This document shows positions 1-9,938 of a stretch of DNA of 64,000 nt, one piece after another (position 1 is the first letter of the stretch; every line of letters begins with the position of its first letter). The translations under genes were made by a program, and so were the position numbers. The notes under the pieces are model-generated. The model saw only the letters and a program-made list of their open reading frames with translations. It ran no database searches and was not told the origin of the DNA. This stretch comes from Ornithinimicrobium sp. CNJ-824 (GTDB lineage: Bacteria > Actinomycetota > Actinomycetes > Actinomycetales > Dermatophilaceae): NCBI RefSeq assembly GCF_001942405.1, contig NZ_MKKA01000022.1, positions 1-64,000 on the forward strand, read 5' to 3'.

Positions 1-95
1 CTGAGGAAGGCACGAAGCCAGTCAGAGCATGGGTCACGCCCGTGGCCCACCAGCCACAGCCCATCACCATCAGGCTGCGAAGGGAATCCTCACAG

Positions 96-617
96 TCAGA
101 GCAGGGACAGCCCGGCCACCCGTCGCTCCAGGTCGAGCAGGGCCTGCTTGCGCTCCACGCCGCCGCCGTAGCCGGTGATGGCCCCCGCGCTGCCGACCAC
201 CCGGTGGCAGGGCACGACGACGGAGACGGGGTTGCGCCCGTTGGCCAGCCCGACGGCCCGGGCGGCCCCCGGCTGCCCGATGCGGGCGGCGAGCTCGCCG
301 TAGGACCACGTGCTCCCGTAGGGGATGAGCCGGAGGGCGGCCCACACGCGCTGCTGGAACGGGGTGCCCGGGGCCCGCACGGGCAGGTCGAACTCCGTGC
401 GTCGCCCCGCCAGGTAGTCGGAGACCTGCCGGGCGGCCTCCTGCAGGACGGGGTCCGCCTCCTGCAGGTCGACGGTCGGACCGAGGTCGGCCGGGGCGTG
501 CCGGTGCTGCTCGAAGTAGACGCCGGTGAGGTGCCGCCCGTCGCCGACGAGGCGGAGCCGGCCGAGCGGACCGTCGAGATGGACGTGGGTGGGGGTCGGG
601 GTCGTCGTCGGGCTCAT
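96..617 (-). CDS. ogt: methylated-DNA-[protein]-cysteine S-methyltransferase
   Basis: This 173-aa enzyme removes O6-alkyl groups from guanine in DNA by a suicide transfer to its own cysteine. The active-site motif PCHRV lies at residues 136-140 (acceptor Cys137), preceded by the DNA-binding helix region around [12 protein letters not shown] and the conserved GANGRNP-like stretch (GLANGRNP). Length is normal for the Ogt/MGMT family. The ATG overlaps the stop of the upstream Ada-AlkA gene (ATGA), so the two repair genes are translationally coupled. Bases 1-95 downstream hold no gene I can recognise. Function is known from the family; the coupling is seen directly. Confidence 0.95.
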   Translation of the reverse strand: MSPTTTPTPTHVHLDGPLGRLRLVGDGRHLTGVYFEQHRHAPADLGPTVDLQEADPVLQEAARQVSDYLAGRRTEFDLPVRAPGTPFQQRVWAALRLIPYGSTWSYGELAARIGQPGAARAVGLANGRNPVSVVVPCHRVVGSAGAITGYGGGVERKQALLDLERRVAGLSLL

Positions 618-2147
618 GGTCGCTCCAGCGGGTTCAGGGTGCGGTCGGAGGGAAGGGGGTTCGTGGCGCGCAGCAGCTGGAGGGCGTACCCCCGCCAGGG
701 CCGCCAGGCGCGGGCCCGGTCGGTCAGCGCGGACGGGGTGTCCCCCAGGCCGGCGGCGGCCGCCCGGCGCAGCACGTCGAGGTCGCCGGCGGGGAAGGCG
801 TCCGGGTCGCCGAGCGCGCGCAGCGCGACCGTCTCCACCGTCCAGGGTCCCACGCCGGGGACGGCGGCCAGCGTCGCGCGGGCCTCCTCCCAGGAGGCTC
901 CCGGCCCCAGGTCGATGCTCCCGTCGGCCAGGGCCGCGGCCAGCGCCAGCAGGGTGCGCCGACGGGCCTGCGGCATGCCGGGGAGATCCTCCGGGGACGC
1001 CGCGGCGACCTCGGCGGGCCGGGGGAAACGGTGGGTCGGCCCGCCTGGCTCCCGCAGCGGGACGGGCAGCTCCGCGCCCAGCGTGCGGACCAGCTCGGCG
1101 GCCATCCCGTTCGCCCGCGCCGTCGAGACCTGCTGCCCGAGGACCACGCGCAGCGCCGTCTCGTCGGGGTCGACCGTCCCGAGCGGACGGACCCCGGGAG
1201 CCGCGGCCACCCGGTGGCGCAGGGCCGGGTCGCGGGCCAGGTGCTCGTCGACGGCGTGGGGGTCGGCGTCCAGGTCGAGCAGCCGGCGGAGCCGGCCGGT
1301 CGCCGCCGCCAGGTCCCGCACGTCCGTGAGCCGCAGCCGCACCCGGACGTGCCGGGCCCCCGGGGAGGGCACCTCCACCCGGACCAGCGCAGGACCGTGC
1401 GGCAGGTCCAGTGCGCGCTCCCAGCCGTCGTCGCGCCACACCTCCAGGCCCGGGACCGCCCGGGTGCGCAGCTGGTCCGCGAGGCTCCCCGGATGCAGCG
1501 GGGCCCGGAACGGCAGCCGCACCTCGACCTGGGCGGCGGACCCGGCGGGGCGCTCCGGTGCGGGGCCGGCGGACGCGGGCCGGCCTGCGGCGGCCCGTCG
1601 CAGCGCGGTCGGGGTGGTGGCGTAGACCGCCCGGACGGTGTCGTTGAACGCCCGGAGGCTGCCGAACCCGGCCGCGTGGGCCACGTCGGAGACGGACAGG
1701 TCCGTGGACTCCAGCAGGGTGCGGGCCGTCTGGGCCCGCCGGGCCCGGGCGAGGGCGAGCGGCCCGGCCCCCAGCTCGGCCGTGACCAGGCGCTCCAGCT
1801 GCCGGGTGGAGTAGCCCAGCCGGTCGGCCAGGCCGCGCACCCCCTCGCGGTCGACGACGCCGTCGGCGACCAGCCGCACCGCCCGGGCGACGAGGTCGGC
1901 CCGTGGCCGCCAGCGGGGGGGACCCCGGGGTGCTGTCGGGCAGGCACCGGCGGCAGGCCCGGAAGCCGGCCCGCTGCGCCGCCGCGGCCGAGGGGTAGAA
2001 GGAGAGGTTGGCCACCTTGGGGGTGATCGCCGGGCAGCTGGGTCGGCAGTAGATCCCGGTGCTGGTGACCGCCGTGACGAACCACCCGTCGAAACGGGGG
2101 TCCTTGCTGCGGACGGCGGTCACGCACCGGTCGTGGTCGAGCTGCAC
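614..2147 (-). pseudogene. alkA: Ada-AlkA fusion: regulator / 3-methyladenine DNA glycosylase (frameshifted)
   Basis: The gene encodes an N-terminal Ada zinc domain (cysteines 34, 38, 65, 68 in GIYCRPSC and RACRRC), an AraC-type helix-turn-helix domain, and an AlkA DNA glycosylase (HhH-GPD part around [14 protein letters not shown], with the catalytic Asp likely in AGDLDVL). Such fusions excise alkylated bases and sense methylphosphotriesters. The Ada domain and the rest are in different frames: the switch falls at a run of seven G at 1915-1921, and reading six G restores ...[19 protein letters not shown] and about 510 aa. This is either a sequencing error or a real inactivating insertion. 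The GTG at 2147 follows GGAGGG very closely, so the start is uncertain. It overlaps ogt by 4 bp. Confidence 0.85.
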
Positions 2148-2246
2148 CCCTCCATGCTGCGGTCCAGGCCGTGGTCCGGTCCAGCAGGAAAACGACATTG
2201 CGCTCGAGCACGGGCCAGGACCGACCCAGGACCCGACCGATCCGAC

Positions 2247-3377
2247 TCAGCCGCCCGCCGCGGCGCGCCGTCGCCGCTCGGAGATCCGCCCCAGCTCGTA
2301 GGCGGCGGTCGTGGCCACCGCCAGGACCACGAACGGCAGCACGAAGAGCGTCATCACCGTGGTGAAGCCGGACAGGGCGTCGTGGGAGGTCGCCTGGAGC
2401 ACCACGTAGCCGACGTAGGCGCCGTAGAGCGCGACGAACAGGCCGCCCTCCCAGCGGGCGACGACGAACCCGGTGAAGGCCACCGGCAGGAGCACCAGGC
2501 TGGTCGCCAGCATGACGGGCAGGTCGAGGGCCAGGACGGCGGCCGGGACGTCCAGCCCGCGGGCCAGGAGCGCGGGCAGGCCCAGGACCAGGCCGAGGTT
2601 GGCGATGCAGCTGCCCACGACGTTGCCCAGCGCCAGGTCGCGCTCCCCCCGCAGCGCCGCGACGGCGGACGCGGCCAGCTCGGGCAGCGAGGTGCCGACC
2701 GCCACCACCGTGAGGCCGACGACGAGACCGCTGACGCCCAGGGCGGTCGCCACGGCCGTGGCCCCCGAGACCAGCTGGCCCGCCCCGACCACCAGCAGGA
2801 CCACCCCGCCGAGGACCAGCAGCACGGCCGCCCACAGGGGCAGGACGCCGTCGTCCGGCCCCGCCGTCTCGTCCTCGCCCCGCCCCTCCTCGGTGCCCGG
2901 GGCGGGGGCCGGCCCGTCGCCGGGGTCGCGCCGGGCGATCCACACGCTGGCCACGAGGTGCGCGACGAAGATCGTCAGCAGCACCACGCCGTCCCCCACG
3001 CCGATGCGGCCGTCGAGGGACAGCAGCAGGGCGAGCACGCCCAGCGCCAGCATGACGGGCACGTCGACCCGCACGATCCGTCGCCGGGCCGTCAGCGGCA
3101 GGATGAGCGCCGAGACCCCGAGGATGAGCAGCACGTTGGCGATGTTGGAGCCGACGACGTTGCCCAGCGCCAGCTCGGTCTCCCCCCGCAGCGCGGCCCC
3201 GGTGGTGACCGCCAGCTCGGGCGCCGACGTGGCGACCGAGACCACCGTGAGACCCACCACGAGCGGGGTCAGCCCGGAGCGGACGGCGAGCGCCGAGGCA
3301 CCACGCACCAGCAGCTCGCCCCCGCCCACGAGCAGCACCAGGCCCAGCACGATCCGAGCGACGTCGAGGAGGTCCAC
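2247..3377 (-). CDS. sodium/calcium exchanger family membrane protein
   Basis: A 376-aa integral membrane cation/Ca2+ antiporter of the YrbG/CaxA type. It has the two inverted alpha repeats that form the ion path: TSAPELAVTTGAALRGE with GNVVGSNIANVLLILG in the first half, and TSLPELAASAVAALRGE with GNVVGSCIANLGLVLG in the second. The halves are joined by an acidic loop (GEDETAGPDDG) and there are about ten hydrophobic segments. I chose the GTG at 3377 because a TACTGT -10 box (3385-3390, minus strand) sits 7 nt before it, giving a leaderless mRNA; a GTG at 3386 is the alternative. Divergent from the methyltransferase at 3396. Exact ion specificity is not decided by the sequence. Confidence 0.88.
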   Translation of the reverse strand: MDLLDVARIVLGLVLLVGGGELLVRGASALAVRSGLTPLVVGLTVVSVATSAPELAVTTGAALRGETELALGNVVGSNIANVLLILGVSALILPLTARRRIVRVDVPVMLALGVLALLLSLDGRIGVGDGVVLLTIFVAHLVASVWIARRDPGDGPAPAPGTEEGRGEDETAGPDDGVLPLWAAVLLVLGGVVLLVVGAGQLVSGATAVATALGVSGLVVGLTVVAVGTSLPELAASAVAALRGERDLALGNVVGSCIANLGLVLGLPALLARGLDVPAAVLALDLPVMLATSLVLLPVAFTGFVVARWEGGLFVALYGAYVGYVVLQATSHDALSGFTTVMTLFVLPFVVLAVATTAAYELGRISERRRRAAAGG

Positions 3378-3398
3378 GTGCGGCACAGTAGTGGGGTG
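3375..3398. promoter_or_regulatory. overlapping divergent leaderless promoters
   Basis: On the plus strand CACAGT (3384-3389) lies 6 nt before the GTG at 3396. On the minus strand TACTGT (3385-3390) lies 7 nt before the GTG at 3377. The two -10 boxes therefore share the same base pairs, and neither gene has a Shine-Dalgarno sequence. Promoter assignment is an inference from spacing and the leaderless pattern seen elsewhere in this window. Confidence 0.45.
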
Positions 3399-4474
3399 CA
3401 CCCGACCGGCAGCCCCGCCACGGCGCGCCCGGTCCGCCGAGACCCTGGGCCGAGGCGTGGGCGGAGGCCCTCTACGGCGACGACGGCTTCTACCGCTCGC
3501 ACGCGCCCGCGGAGCACTTCCACACCTCCGCGCAGGGCATCCCCGGCGCCGGCGCCGTGCTGGCCGAGGCCGTCGTGCGACTGTGCCGGCGGCACGGCCT
3601 GCACGAGGTGGTCGACGTCGGTGCCGGTCGCGGCGAGCTGCTGGCCGAGGTGCACCGTCTCGCGCCGGACCTGCGGCTGCACGGGGTCGACGTCGTCGGG
3701 CGCCCGTCCGGTCTGCCCGTGGACCGGTGGACCCGTTCCCCGGGGGGCGGCTCCCTGCCCGCCGACCTTCGGGACCTGCGGTCTGCCCTCGTGCTGGCCC
3801 ACGAGTGGCTCGACGTCGTCCCCTGCCCCGTGCTCGCCCGCGACGACGCCGGGGTATGGCGCGAGCTCGCCGTGCACGAGGACGGCATCGAGGTCCTCGG
3901 CCCGGTCGCCTCGCCCCCGGACCTGGCCTGGGCGCGTCGGTGGCTGGGCCGGCAGGTGCACCGGGCCGAGGTGGGCCGCCCCCGCGACCGGGCCGCCGCC
4001 GACCTCGTCTCCCGGGTCGACCAGGGGCTGGTCCTGCTCGTCGACTACGGGCACACCCGCGCGGACCGGCCGCCCGGGGGGACCCTGACGGGCTACCGCG
4101 ACGGGCGGCAGGTCGACCCCGTCCCGGACGGCTGCTGCGACCTGACCGCCCACGTGGCCTGGGACAGCGTCGTGGACCACCTGGGCCCGGCCGCGACGTC
4201 GACCTCCCAGCGCGCCGCCCTGCTGGGGCTGCTGGAGGACGACGGCGCGGCGGCCGACGGCGCGGCCGGCACCGGCGGGGCGCTCCTGCCCCCCGTGCCG
4301 CACGCGCTCGCCCGGGCCGACCCCGCGGCATACCTGGCCCGGCTGGCCCGCCGCGCCGCCCTGGGCGCGCTCACCGCCCCCGGCGGCCTCGGCGACTTCG
4401 GCTGGGTGCTCGTGCCCGTCGGACCGTCCGCCGCGGGCCGCGGCCGCCCCGACGAGGACCCCCCGGCGGGCTAG
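3396..4474 (+). CDS. MidA/NDUFAF7-type SAM-dependent methyltransferase (probable N-terminal frameshift)
   Basis: The protein matches the MidA family, whose mitochondrial member NDUFAF7 methylates an arginine of complex I subunit NDUFS2. The SAM site is [15 protein letters not shown]; later motifs are [12 protein letters not shown] and [13 protein letters not shown]. In-frame upstream sequence reads [24 protein letters not shown], typical of the family N-terminus, but this frame has no start; the GTG at 3396 is one frame away. Adding one C near 3443-3445 joins them into about 359 aa. A shorter 305-aa reading starts at 3557. The next gene is a NuoD homologue, the bacterial counterpart of NDUFS2, which supports NuoD as the substrate (inference). 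Confidence 0.82.
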
Positions 4475-4484
4475 GGTGGCCCAG

Positions 4485-5653
4485 GTGAGCACCCGCGACC
4501 TGGACGTCTCCCTCGGCGCCGCCGGCGTCGGCGGGGTGAGCACCACCGAGATGGTGCTCAACATCGGCCCGCAGCACCCGGCCACGCACGGCGTCCTGCG
4601 GCTGCGGCTGACCGTGGACGGGGAGCGGATCATCGCCGCCGAGCCGGTGATCGGCTACATGCACCGGGGGGCCGAGAAGCTCTTCGAGGTCCGCGACTAC
4701 CGGCAGATCCTCGTCCTGGCCAACCGGCACGACTGGCTGTCGGCGTTCAACAACGAGGTCGGCGTGGCCCTGACCGTCGAGCACCTGCTGGGGATGGAGG
4801 TGCCCGAACGGGCGACCTGGACCCGGACGCTGCTCTCCGAGCTGGGCCGTGTCCTGAACCACCTCATGTTCCTGGGGTCCTACCCGCTGGAGCTGGGCGC
4901 GATCACCCCGATGTTCTACTCCTTCCGGGAGCGGGAGGAGCTGCAGGCCGTCATGGAGGAGTACTCCGGCGGCCGGATGCACTACATGGCCAACCGTGTG
5001 GGCGGGCTGCTGCACGACCTGCCCGAGGGCTGGCTGGACCGGGTCGACGCCGCCGTCGAGCAGGTCCGGGAGCGGATGCCCGAGCTGGAGTCGATGCTGC
5101 TGGGCAACGAGATCGTCCTGGCCCGCACGCGCGGGGTGGGCGTGCTGGAGATGGCCGACGTCCTGGCCTACGGCGTGTCCGGGCCGATCGCCCGCGCCTC
5201 CGGCCTGGACGTGGACCTGCGGCGGGACGAGCCCTACCTGGCCTACGCCGAGCTCTTCCGCGAGGGCGGCCCGGGTCGGGTGGTGACCCGGGAGGAGGGG
5301 GACTGCTACGCCCGGCTGGAGGTGCTCGCCGAGCAGGTGCACGTCTCGCTGGACCTGGCCCGGGCGTGCACGGAACGGCTGCGCGAGCTGGGTCCGGGCC
5401 CCTACGACACCCGGCTGCCAAGGTGCTCAAGGTGCCCGAGGGGGCGCACTACCTGGCGACCGAGAACCCGCTGGGCTTCAACGGCTACCACCTCGTCAGC
5501 CGCGGCGACAAGGCCCCCCACCGGCTCAAGCTGCGCTCGGCGTCGTTCAACAACGTCCAGGTGCTGCGCGAGATGCTGCCCGGCACCGTCGTGGCCGACA
5601 TGGTGGCCATCCTCGGGTCGATGTTCTTCGTCGTGGGCGACGTCGACCGGTAG
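4485..5653 (+). pseudogene. nuoD: NADH-quinone oxidoreductase subunit D homologue, stand-alone (frameshifted)
   Basis: The product matches the 49-kDa subunit of respiratory complex [43 protein letters not shown] and the C-terminal GDVDR. The reading frame breaks near 5420; adding one C gives [21 protein letters not shown] and a 389-aa protein. No other nuo gene is present, so this is a second, orphan copy paired with a MidA-type methyltransferase. The residue that aligns with the quinone-contacting tyrosine of Thermus Nqo4 (DYLH) is tryptophan here (HDWLS), alignment from memory. The GTG at 4485 was chosen because TAGGGT (4472-4477) lies 7 nt upstream and overlaps the preceding stop codon, a leaderless arrangement; GTG 4476 is the alternative. 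Confidence 0.85.
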
Positions 5654-5666
5654 ACGGCCCCCGACG

Positions 5667-6305
5667 TCAGCCCTGCACGAGCCAGCCGACGAGGCCGGCC
5701 TGGCCCAGGTGGTACGTGACCATGACCACCGTCGGGCCCCACCGGTGCTCCGTGAGGAACCGGTTCCAGGCCAGCGTGGCGTCCGAGACGTAGAAGAGCA
5801 CGGCCCCCGCCACGGCCCACGGGTGCGCCGTCCCGAACGCGGTGACCACCATGGCCGAGATCACGACCAGGTAGGCGACGACCGGGCCCAGGAGCGAGGC
5901 GTGCTCGCCCCGGCGGAGGCGGGCGAGCCGGGGGACGGCGGCGACGGCGGCCGCCGCCACGAGCGCGAGGCCGACCAGCATCCATCCGGGGGAGGTCGGT
6001 GCCAGCAGCAGGCCCACCACGTACGCCACGTGGGCGGCCAGGAATGACACCAGGCCGGGAACGAACCAGCGCCGGGAGCCCAGGAGGAACACGTCCCCCG
6101 CCAGGGACAGCACCAGCCCGACCACCATCCAGGACCGGACCGCCGGGTCGACGGGCTCGAGGGTGACGGTCACGCCGATCAGCGCCACCAGCGCCGACGG
6201 CTTGGTCACCGGCCGCCAGGCCCGGCGTCCCGTCCCGACGACGGTCCAGTCGGTCACGGCGAGGACCGCGAAGACGACGGCGAGGCCCCAGGCGACGGGG
6301 GTCAA
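5667..6305 (-). CDS. lysoplasmalogenase, YhhN family membrane protein
   Basis: About 212 aa with roughly eight hydrophobic segments and the family motifs [22 protein letters not shown] and the C-terminal [14 protein letters not shown]. YhhN/TMEM86 proteins hydrolyse the vinyl-ether bond of lysoplasmalogens in the membrane. The only well-placed start is a TTG that overlaps the TGA of the upstream methyltransferase (TTGA), so translation is probably coupled to that gene. The family assignment is firm; activity in this organism is inferred. Confidence 0.88.
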   Translation of the reverse strand: MTPVAWGLAVVFAVLAVTDWTVVGTGRRAWRPVTKPSALVALIGVTVTLEPVDPAVRSWMVVGLVLSLAGDVFLLGSRRWFVPGLVSFLAAHVAYVVGLLLAPTSPGWMLVGLALVAAAAVAAVPRLARLRRGEHASLLGPVVAYLVVISAMVVTAFGTAHPWAVAGAVLFYVSDATLAWNRFLTEHRWGPTVVMVTYHLGQAGLVGWLVQG

Positions 6306-6958
6306 CGGGAGCCGGGCCCGGTCCGCCTCAACACGCTCACCGCGAACGTCGCGTCCTCGTCCCAGGGGCGCAGGTCCCAGGTCGCGAACCGGTGCTGGAG
6401 GGTGAGCCCGGCCGACGGGAGCGCCGCGTCGAGGTCGGCGGGCGTGAACCCCCGGGAGACCCGGCAGCCCACGAGCACGAAGCCGCCGGGCCGCACGGCG
6501 GCCGCGACCCGGCCCAGGGCGGCGGCCCGGTGCTCCACCGGCAGGAAGTCCAGGACGTTGCCGGCGAGCAGCGCGCCGTCGAAGGGCCGCTCCTGCCCCT
6601 CGGCGGCCAGGTCCAGGGTGGCCAGGTCGGCGACCAGCCAGGTCGCGTCGGGGTGGTCCTCGCGGGCGGCTGAGACCAGGACGGGGTCGATGTCCACCCC
6701 GACGACCTCGTGGCCGAGCCGGGCCAGGTGGCCACCGTGCCGGCCCGGGCCGCAGCCGGCGTCGAGCAGGCGGGCACCCCGGGGGGCCAGGACGTCGACG
6801 AGCCGGGACTCGCCCTCCACGTCGTCGCCGCGGGCCCCCATGACGCGGAACCGCTCCACGTACCACCGCGAGTGCTCCGGGTCGGCCAGCCCGGGCCACA
6901 GCGAGGTGCGCCCGGTGACGGAGGCCGGTTCGACGGGGGTGTTGCCGTGCTCGCTCAC
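6302..6958 (-). CDS. class I SAM-dependent methyltransferase
   Basis: A 218-aa Rossmann-fold methyltransferase with motif I LLDAGCGPGRHGGHLA, the acidic ribose-binding end of strand 2 in VVGVDIDPVLV, WLVADLATLDL and FDGALLAGNVLDFLP. The substrate cannot be read from the sequence. The GTG at 6958 has a TACAGT -10 box (6965-6970) six nt upstream and no Shine-Dalgarno, suggesting its own leaderless promoter in addition to read-through from the folate genes. The gene overlaps the YhhN gene by 4 bp. Confidence 0.88.
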   Translation of the reverse strand: MSEHGNTPVEPASVTGRTSLWPGLADPEHSRWYVERFRVMGARGDDVEGESRLVDVLAPRGARLLDAGCGPGRHGGHLARLGHEVVGVDIDPVLVSAAREDHPDATWLVADLATLDLAAEGQERPFDGALLAGNVLDFLPVEHRAAALGRVAAAVRPGGFVLVGCRVSRGFTPADLDAALPSAGLTLQHRFATWDLRPWDEDATFAVSVLRRTGPGSR

Positions 6959-6977
6959 CCGGCCACTGTAGGCCGGT

Positions 6978-7481
6978 TCAGCCGTAGGCCAGGTCGGCGT
7001 CGGGGATCTCGTCGCCGTCGTCGTCGTCCCCCTCGCCCGGCGGGATCCGGCACCAGGCCTGGCCGACGTAGCCCACCACCGAGAGCAGCAGCGCGGCCCC
7101 GGCGTGGACCAGCCCCCAGACCAGCTGGGCGCGCTCCCCCGGCACGTCGGCGTTCGGCAGGTGCACGACCGCGTTGGCCAGGTACCACCCCACGAGGGCG
7201 GCACCGCCGAGGGCGGCCGCCTGCGCGCCCACGAGGGTCCCCCGCCCCCGCTGCGGGCTCGGCCGGGCGGTCCCCCTGCCGCGGAGGTAGCGCCGGATCT
7301 GCCAGCTGAGGACGAGCACCAGGAGGGTCACCGCGACGAGCGGCACCAGCCCCAGCCAGGAGATCACCGGGTACCCGGCGCCGAGGGAGCGCAGCAGCTG
7401 CAGCACGAGCCAGCCGGCCATCCCGGTCAGCACCCCCACGAGGACACCGGTGGCGGGGCGGACCCCCTCGGCCGGGTTCAT
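6978..7481 (-). CDS. DUF3180 family membrane protein
   Basis: A 167-aa protein with four hydrophobic segments (two in residues 10-60, two in residues 85-145) and an acidic tail (GEGDDDDGDEIPDADLAYG). It matches the actinobacterial DUF3180 family, which is regularly found directly after folK. The ATG overlaps the folB-folK stop by 4 bp, so it is the last folate-operon gene. No biochemical function is known; a link to folate synthesis rests only on gene order. Confidence 0.88.
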   Translation of the reverse strand: MNPAEGVRPATGVLVGVLTGMAGWLVLQLLRSLGAGYPVISWLGLVPLVAVTLLVLVLSWQIRRYLRGRGTARPSPQRGRGTLVGAQAAALGGAALVGWYLANAVVHLPNADVPGERAQLVWGLVHAGAALLLSVVGYVGQAWCRIPPGEGDDDDGDEIPDADLAYG

Positions 7482-8395
7482 CGCGACGTCCCCTCCTCCA
7501 GCGGGTGCAGCTCCTGGTCCACCAGGGAGGGTATGAGGTCGCGCACCGCGCGCACGTCCCGCCCCGTCCGCAGGTGGGCGTCGGGGTCCAGGTCCAGCCA
7601 GGGCCGGAGCACGAAGGCCCGCTCGGAGGCCCGCGGGTGCGGCAGGGTCAGGTCGGTGGTCGCGGAGCGGACGTCGGTGCCGGCCAGCGGGTCGCCGTAC
7701 TGCACCAGGTCCAGGTCCAGGGTCCGGGCGCCCCAGCGGACCTGGCGGATCCGACCGTGCTCCTCCTCGAGCCGGTGGAGCCGGGCCAGGAGGGTGGCCG
7801 GGGCCAGGCTGGTGCGGGCGAGGACCACCCCGTTGACGTAGTCCGGCTGCCCGGCGACGGTGGGCCCGCCGAGGGGGGCGCTGGTGTAGAGCGGGGAGAG
7901 CCGGACCGCGCGCAGGCCGCGGACGCGGTGCAGGGCGCGTGCCGCGGCCCGGACGGTGCGGGCGGGGTCGTTGCCGTCGTCGGTGGGCAGGTTGGCGCCG
8001 ACGGCGATGACGACGGGCACGTCCCGACGGCGGCGGACGACGACGGCGACGTCGTCGAAGGGCACGCCGACGGGGGCCTGCGGCTTGTGCACGGTCACCT
8101 CGACGGTCTCGACCGCGGGGCGGGCCAGGACCACGGCGGCGATCTCCTCGGCCACGGACTCGATGAGGTCCCGGGCCGGTCCCTCGACCACCGCGACGAC
8201 GTCGGCGGCGACCTCGCCGTAGTGCACCGTCCGGGACAGGTCGTCGGTGGTGCCGGCCGGCGCCAGGTCCAGGCCGAGCACCACGTCGACGACGAAGTCC
8301 TGGCCGTCCCGGCGCTCGTGCTCGAACACGCCGTGGTGGCCGCGCGCCCGCACGCCGGTGAGCCGGACCTGGTCGCCCCGGGCGAGGTCAGCCAC
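7478..8395 (-). CDS. folK: fused dihydroneopterin aldolase / HPPK
   Basis: A single 305-aa frame carries two folate enzymes. Residues about 9-125 are FolB (VRLTGVRARGHHGVFEHER, DFVVDVVLGLDL, HYGEVAADV, VTVHKPQAPVG), the aldolase that releases glycolaldehyde from dihydroneopterin. Residues about 128-295 are FolK, the pyrophosphokinase (VVIAVGANLP, LSPLYTSAPLGG, QPDYVNGVV, RWGARTLDLDLVQYGD, LPHPRASERAFVL). The domains act in adjacent steps. There is no stop or frameshift between them, so the fusion is real in this sequence. GTG start; overlaps folP by 8 bp and DUF3180 by 4 bp. Confidence 0.93.
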   Translation of the reverse strand: MADLARGDQVRLTGVRARGHHGVFEHERRDGQDFVVDVVLGLDLAPAGTTDDLSRTVHYGEVAADVVAVVEGPARDLIESVAEEIAAVVLARPAVETVEVTVHKPQAPVGVPFDDVAVVVRRRRDVPVVIAVGANLPTDDGNDPARTVRAAARALHRVRGLRAVRLSPLYTSAPLGGPTVAGQPDYVNGVVLARTSLAPATLLARLHRLEEEHGRIRQVRWGARTLDLDLVQYGDPLAGTDVRSATTDLTLPHPRASERAFVLRPWLDLDPDAHLRTGRDVRAVRDLIPSLVDQELHPLEEGTSR

Positions 8396-9260
8396 GGTGC
8401 CGCTCCGTCATCTCGTGCACGGCCAGCGCGTCCCGGGTAGAGGTGACGTCGTGCACCCGCACCGCCCAGCAGCCTGCCCGGGCGGCCAGCAGGCTGGTCG
8501 CCGCGGTGGCCACGTCCCGGTCGGCCGGCTCGCTCGCCGGGGCGTCCTCGTCGAGCGGTGCGCCCGGCCGGGCGGGCAGCCGCCCGAGGAAGCGCTTGCG
8601 GGAGGCCCCGAGCAGGACGGGGTGTCCCAGGTCGAGCACGCGGTCGAGGTGGGCCAGCAGGGTCCAGTTGTGCGCCGCGTCCTTGGAGAACCCCAGACCC
8701 GGGTCGAGCACGATCTGCGCGGGGTCGACCCCCTGGCCCGTCAGGGCGGCGGCCCGGTCGGCGAGCTCGGCGCAGACCTCCGCGACGACGTCGTCGTAGT
8801 GCGGCCGGGCGTGCGGGTCGCTGAGCAGCCCCCGCCAGTGCATGACCACGAACGGGGCGCCGCCGGCGGCCACCACGCCGGGCATACGCTCGTCCGCCAG
8901 CCCGCCGGAGACGTCGTTGACGACCGCGGCGCCGGCCTCCAGGGCGGCACGGGCCACCGAGGCCCGCATCGTGTCGACCGAGACCACGTGCCCCAGGGAG
9001 GCCAGCTCGGCGACGACCGGCAGGACCCGGTCCATCTCCTCCGCCTCGTCGGGACGCGTGCTCCCCGGGCGGGTCGACTCGCCCCCCACGTCCAGCAGGT
9101 CGGCACCCTCCGCGGCGAGGCGACGGCCGTGCTCGACCGCCGCGCGGGCGTCGGGCAGGCGGCCGCCGTCGCTGAAGGAGTCGGGGGTGACGTTGACGAT
9201 GCCCATGATCCGGGTCGGGCCCGGTCGGACCAGGTCGGCGACGGGGGGCACCACGGTCAC
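8388..9260 (-). CDS. folP: dihydropteroate synthase
   Basis: A 290-aa TIM-barrel enzyme that joins hydroxymethyl-dihydropterin pyrophosphate to p-aminobenzoate, the step blocked by sulfonamides. Motifs are [56 protein letters not shown] and [11 protein letters not shown], all typical of an active FolP. The GTG at 9260 overlaps the folE stop (GTGA), which fixes the start and shows translational coupling. Confidence 0.96.
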   Translation of the reverse strand: MTVVPPVADLVRPGPTRIMGIVNVTPDSFSDGGRLPDARAAVEHGRRLAAEGADLLDVGGESTRPGSTRPDEAEEMDRVLPVVAELASLGHVVSVDTMRASVARAALEAGAAVVNDVSGGLADERMPGVVAAGGAPFVVMHWRGLLSDPHARPHYDDVVAEVCAELADRAAALTGQGVDPAQIVLDPGLGFSKDAAHNWTLLAHLDRVLDLGHPVLLGASRKRFLGRLPARPGAPLDEDAPASEPADRDVATAATSLLAARAGCWAVRVHDVTSTRDALAVHEMTERHRG

Positions 9261-9938
9261 GTGCTCCGGCCGGTCATCAGACTCATCGCCTCGGCCCGGG
9301 TGGCGGGGTCGCGCAGCATGCCGCGCACCGCCGAGGTCGTCGTCCGCGCGCCCGGACGACGCACGCCCCGCATGGACATGCACAGGTGCTCGGCCTCGAC
9401 CACGACCATCACCCCGCCGGGGTCGAGGTGGTCGACGAGCGCCTCGGCGATCTGGGTGGTCAGCCGCTCCTGCACCTGGGGCCGGCGGGCGTAGACGTCG
9501 ACCAGCCGGGCGAGCTTGGACAGCCCGACGACGCGCCCGTCCCGGCCCGGGACGTAGCCGATGTGGGCCACCCCGTGGAAGGGGACCAGGTGGTGCTCGC
9601 ACACGCTGTAGAGGGCGATGTCCCGCACGATGATCATCTCGTCGTGCTCCACGTCGAACCGGGTCCCGAGGACCTCGGAGGCGTCCTGGCGCAGCCCGGA
9701 GAAGACCTCGGCGTAGGACCGGGCGACCCGGGCCGGGGTGTCCCGCAGGCCGTCCCGGTCGGGGTCCTCGCCGACGGCGAGGAGGATCTCGCGCACGGCC
9801 GCCGCGATCCGGTCGTGGTCGACCTCCTGCACGACCGGCCCGCCGGGGGCGTCGGCCTCGTCCGTCAGGACCGGCCGGGACGCGTCGCCGCCCGGGTCCG
9901 TGCCCGGGTCAGTGCCCGGGCCCGCCTGCTGGGCCGGG

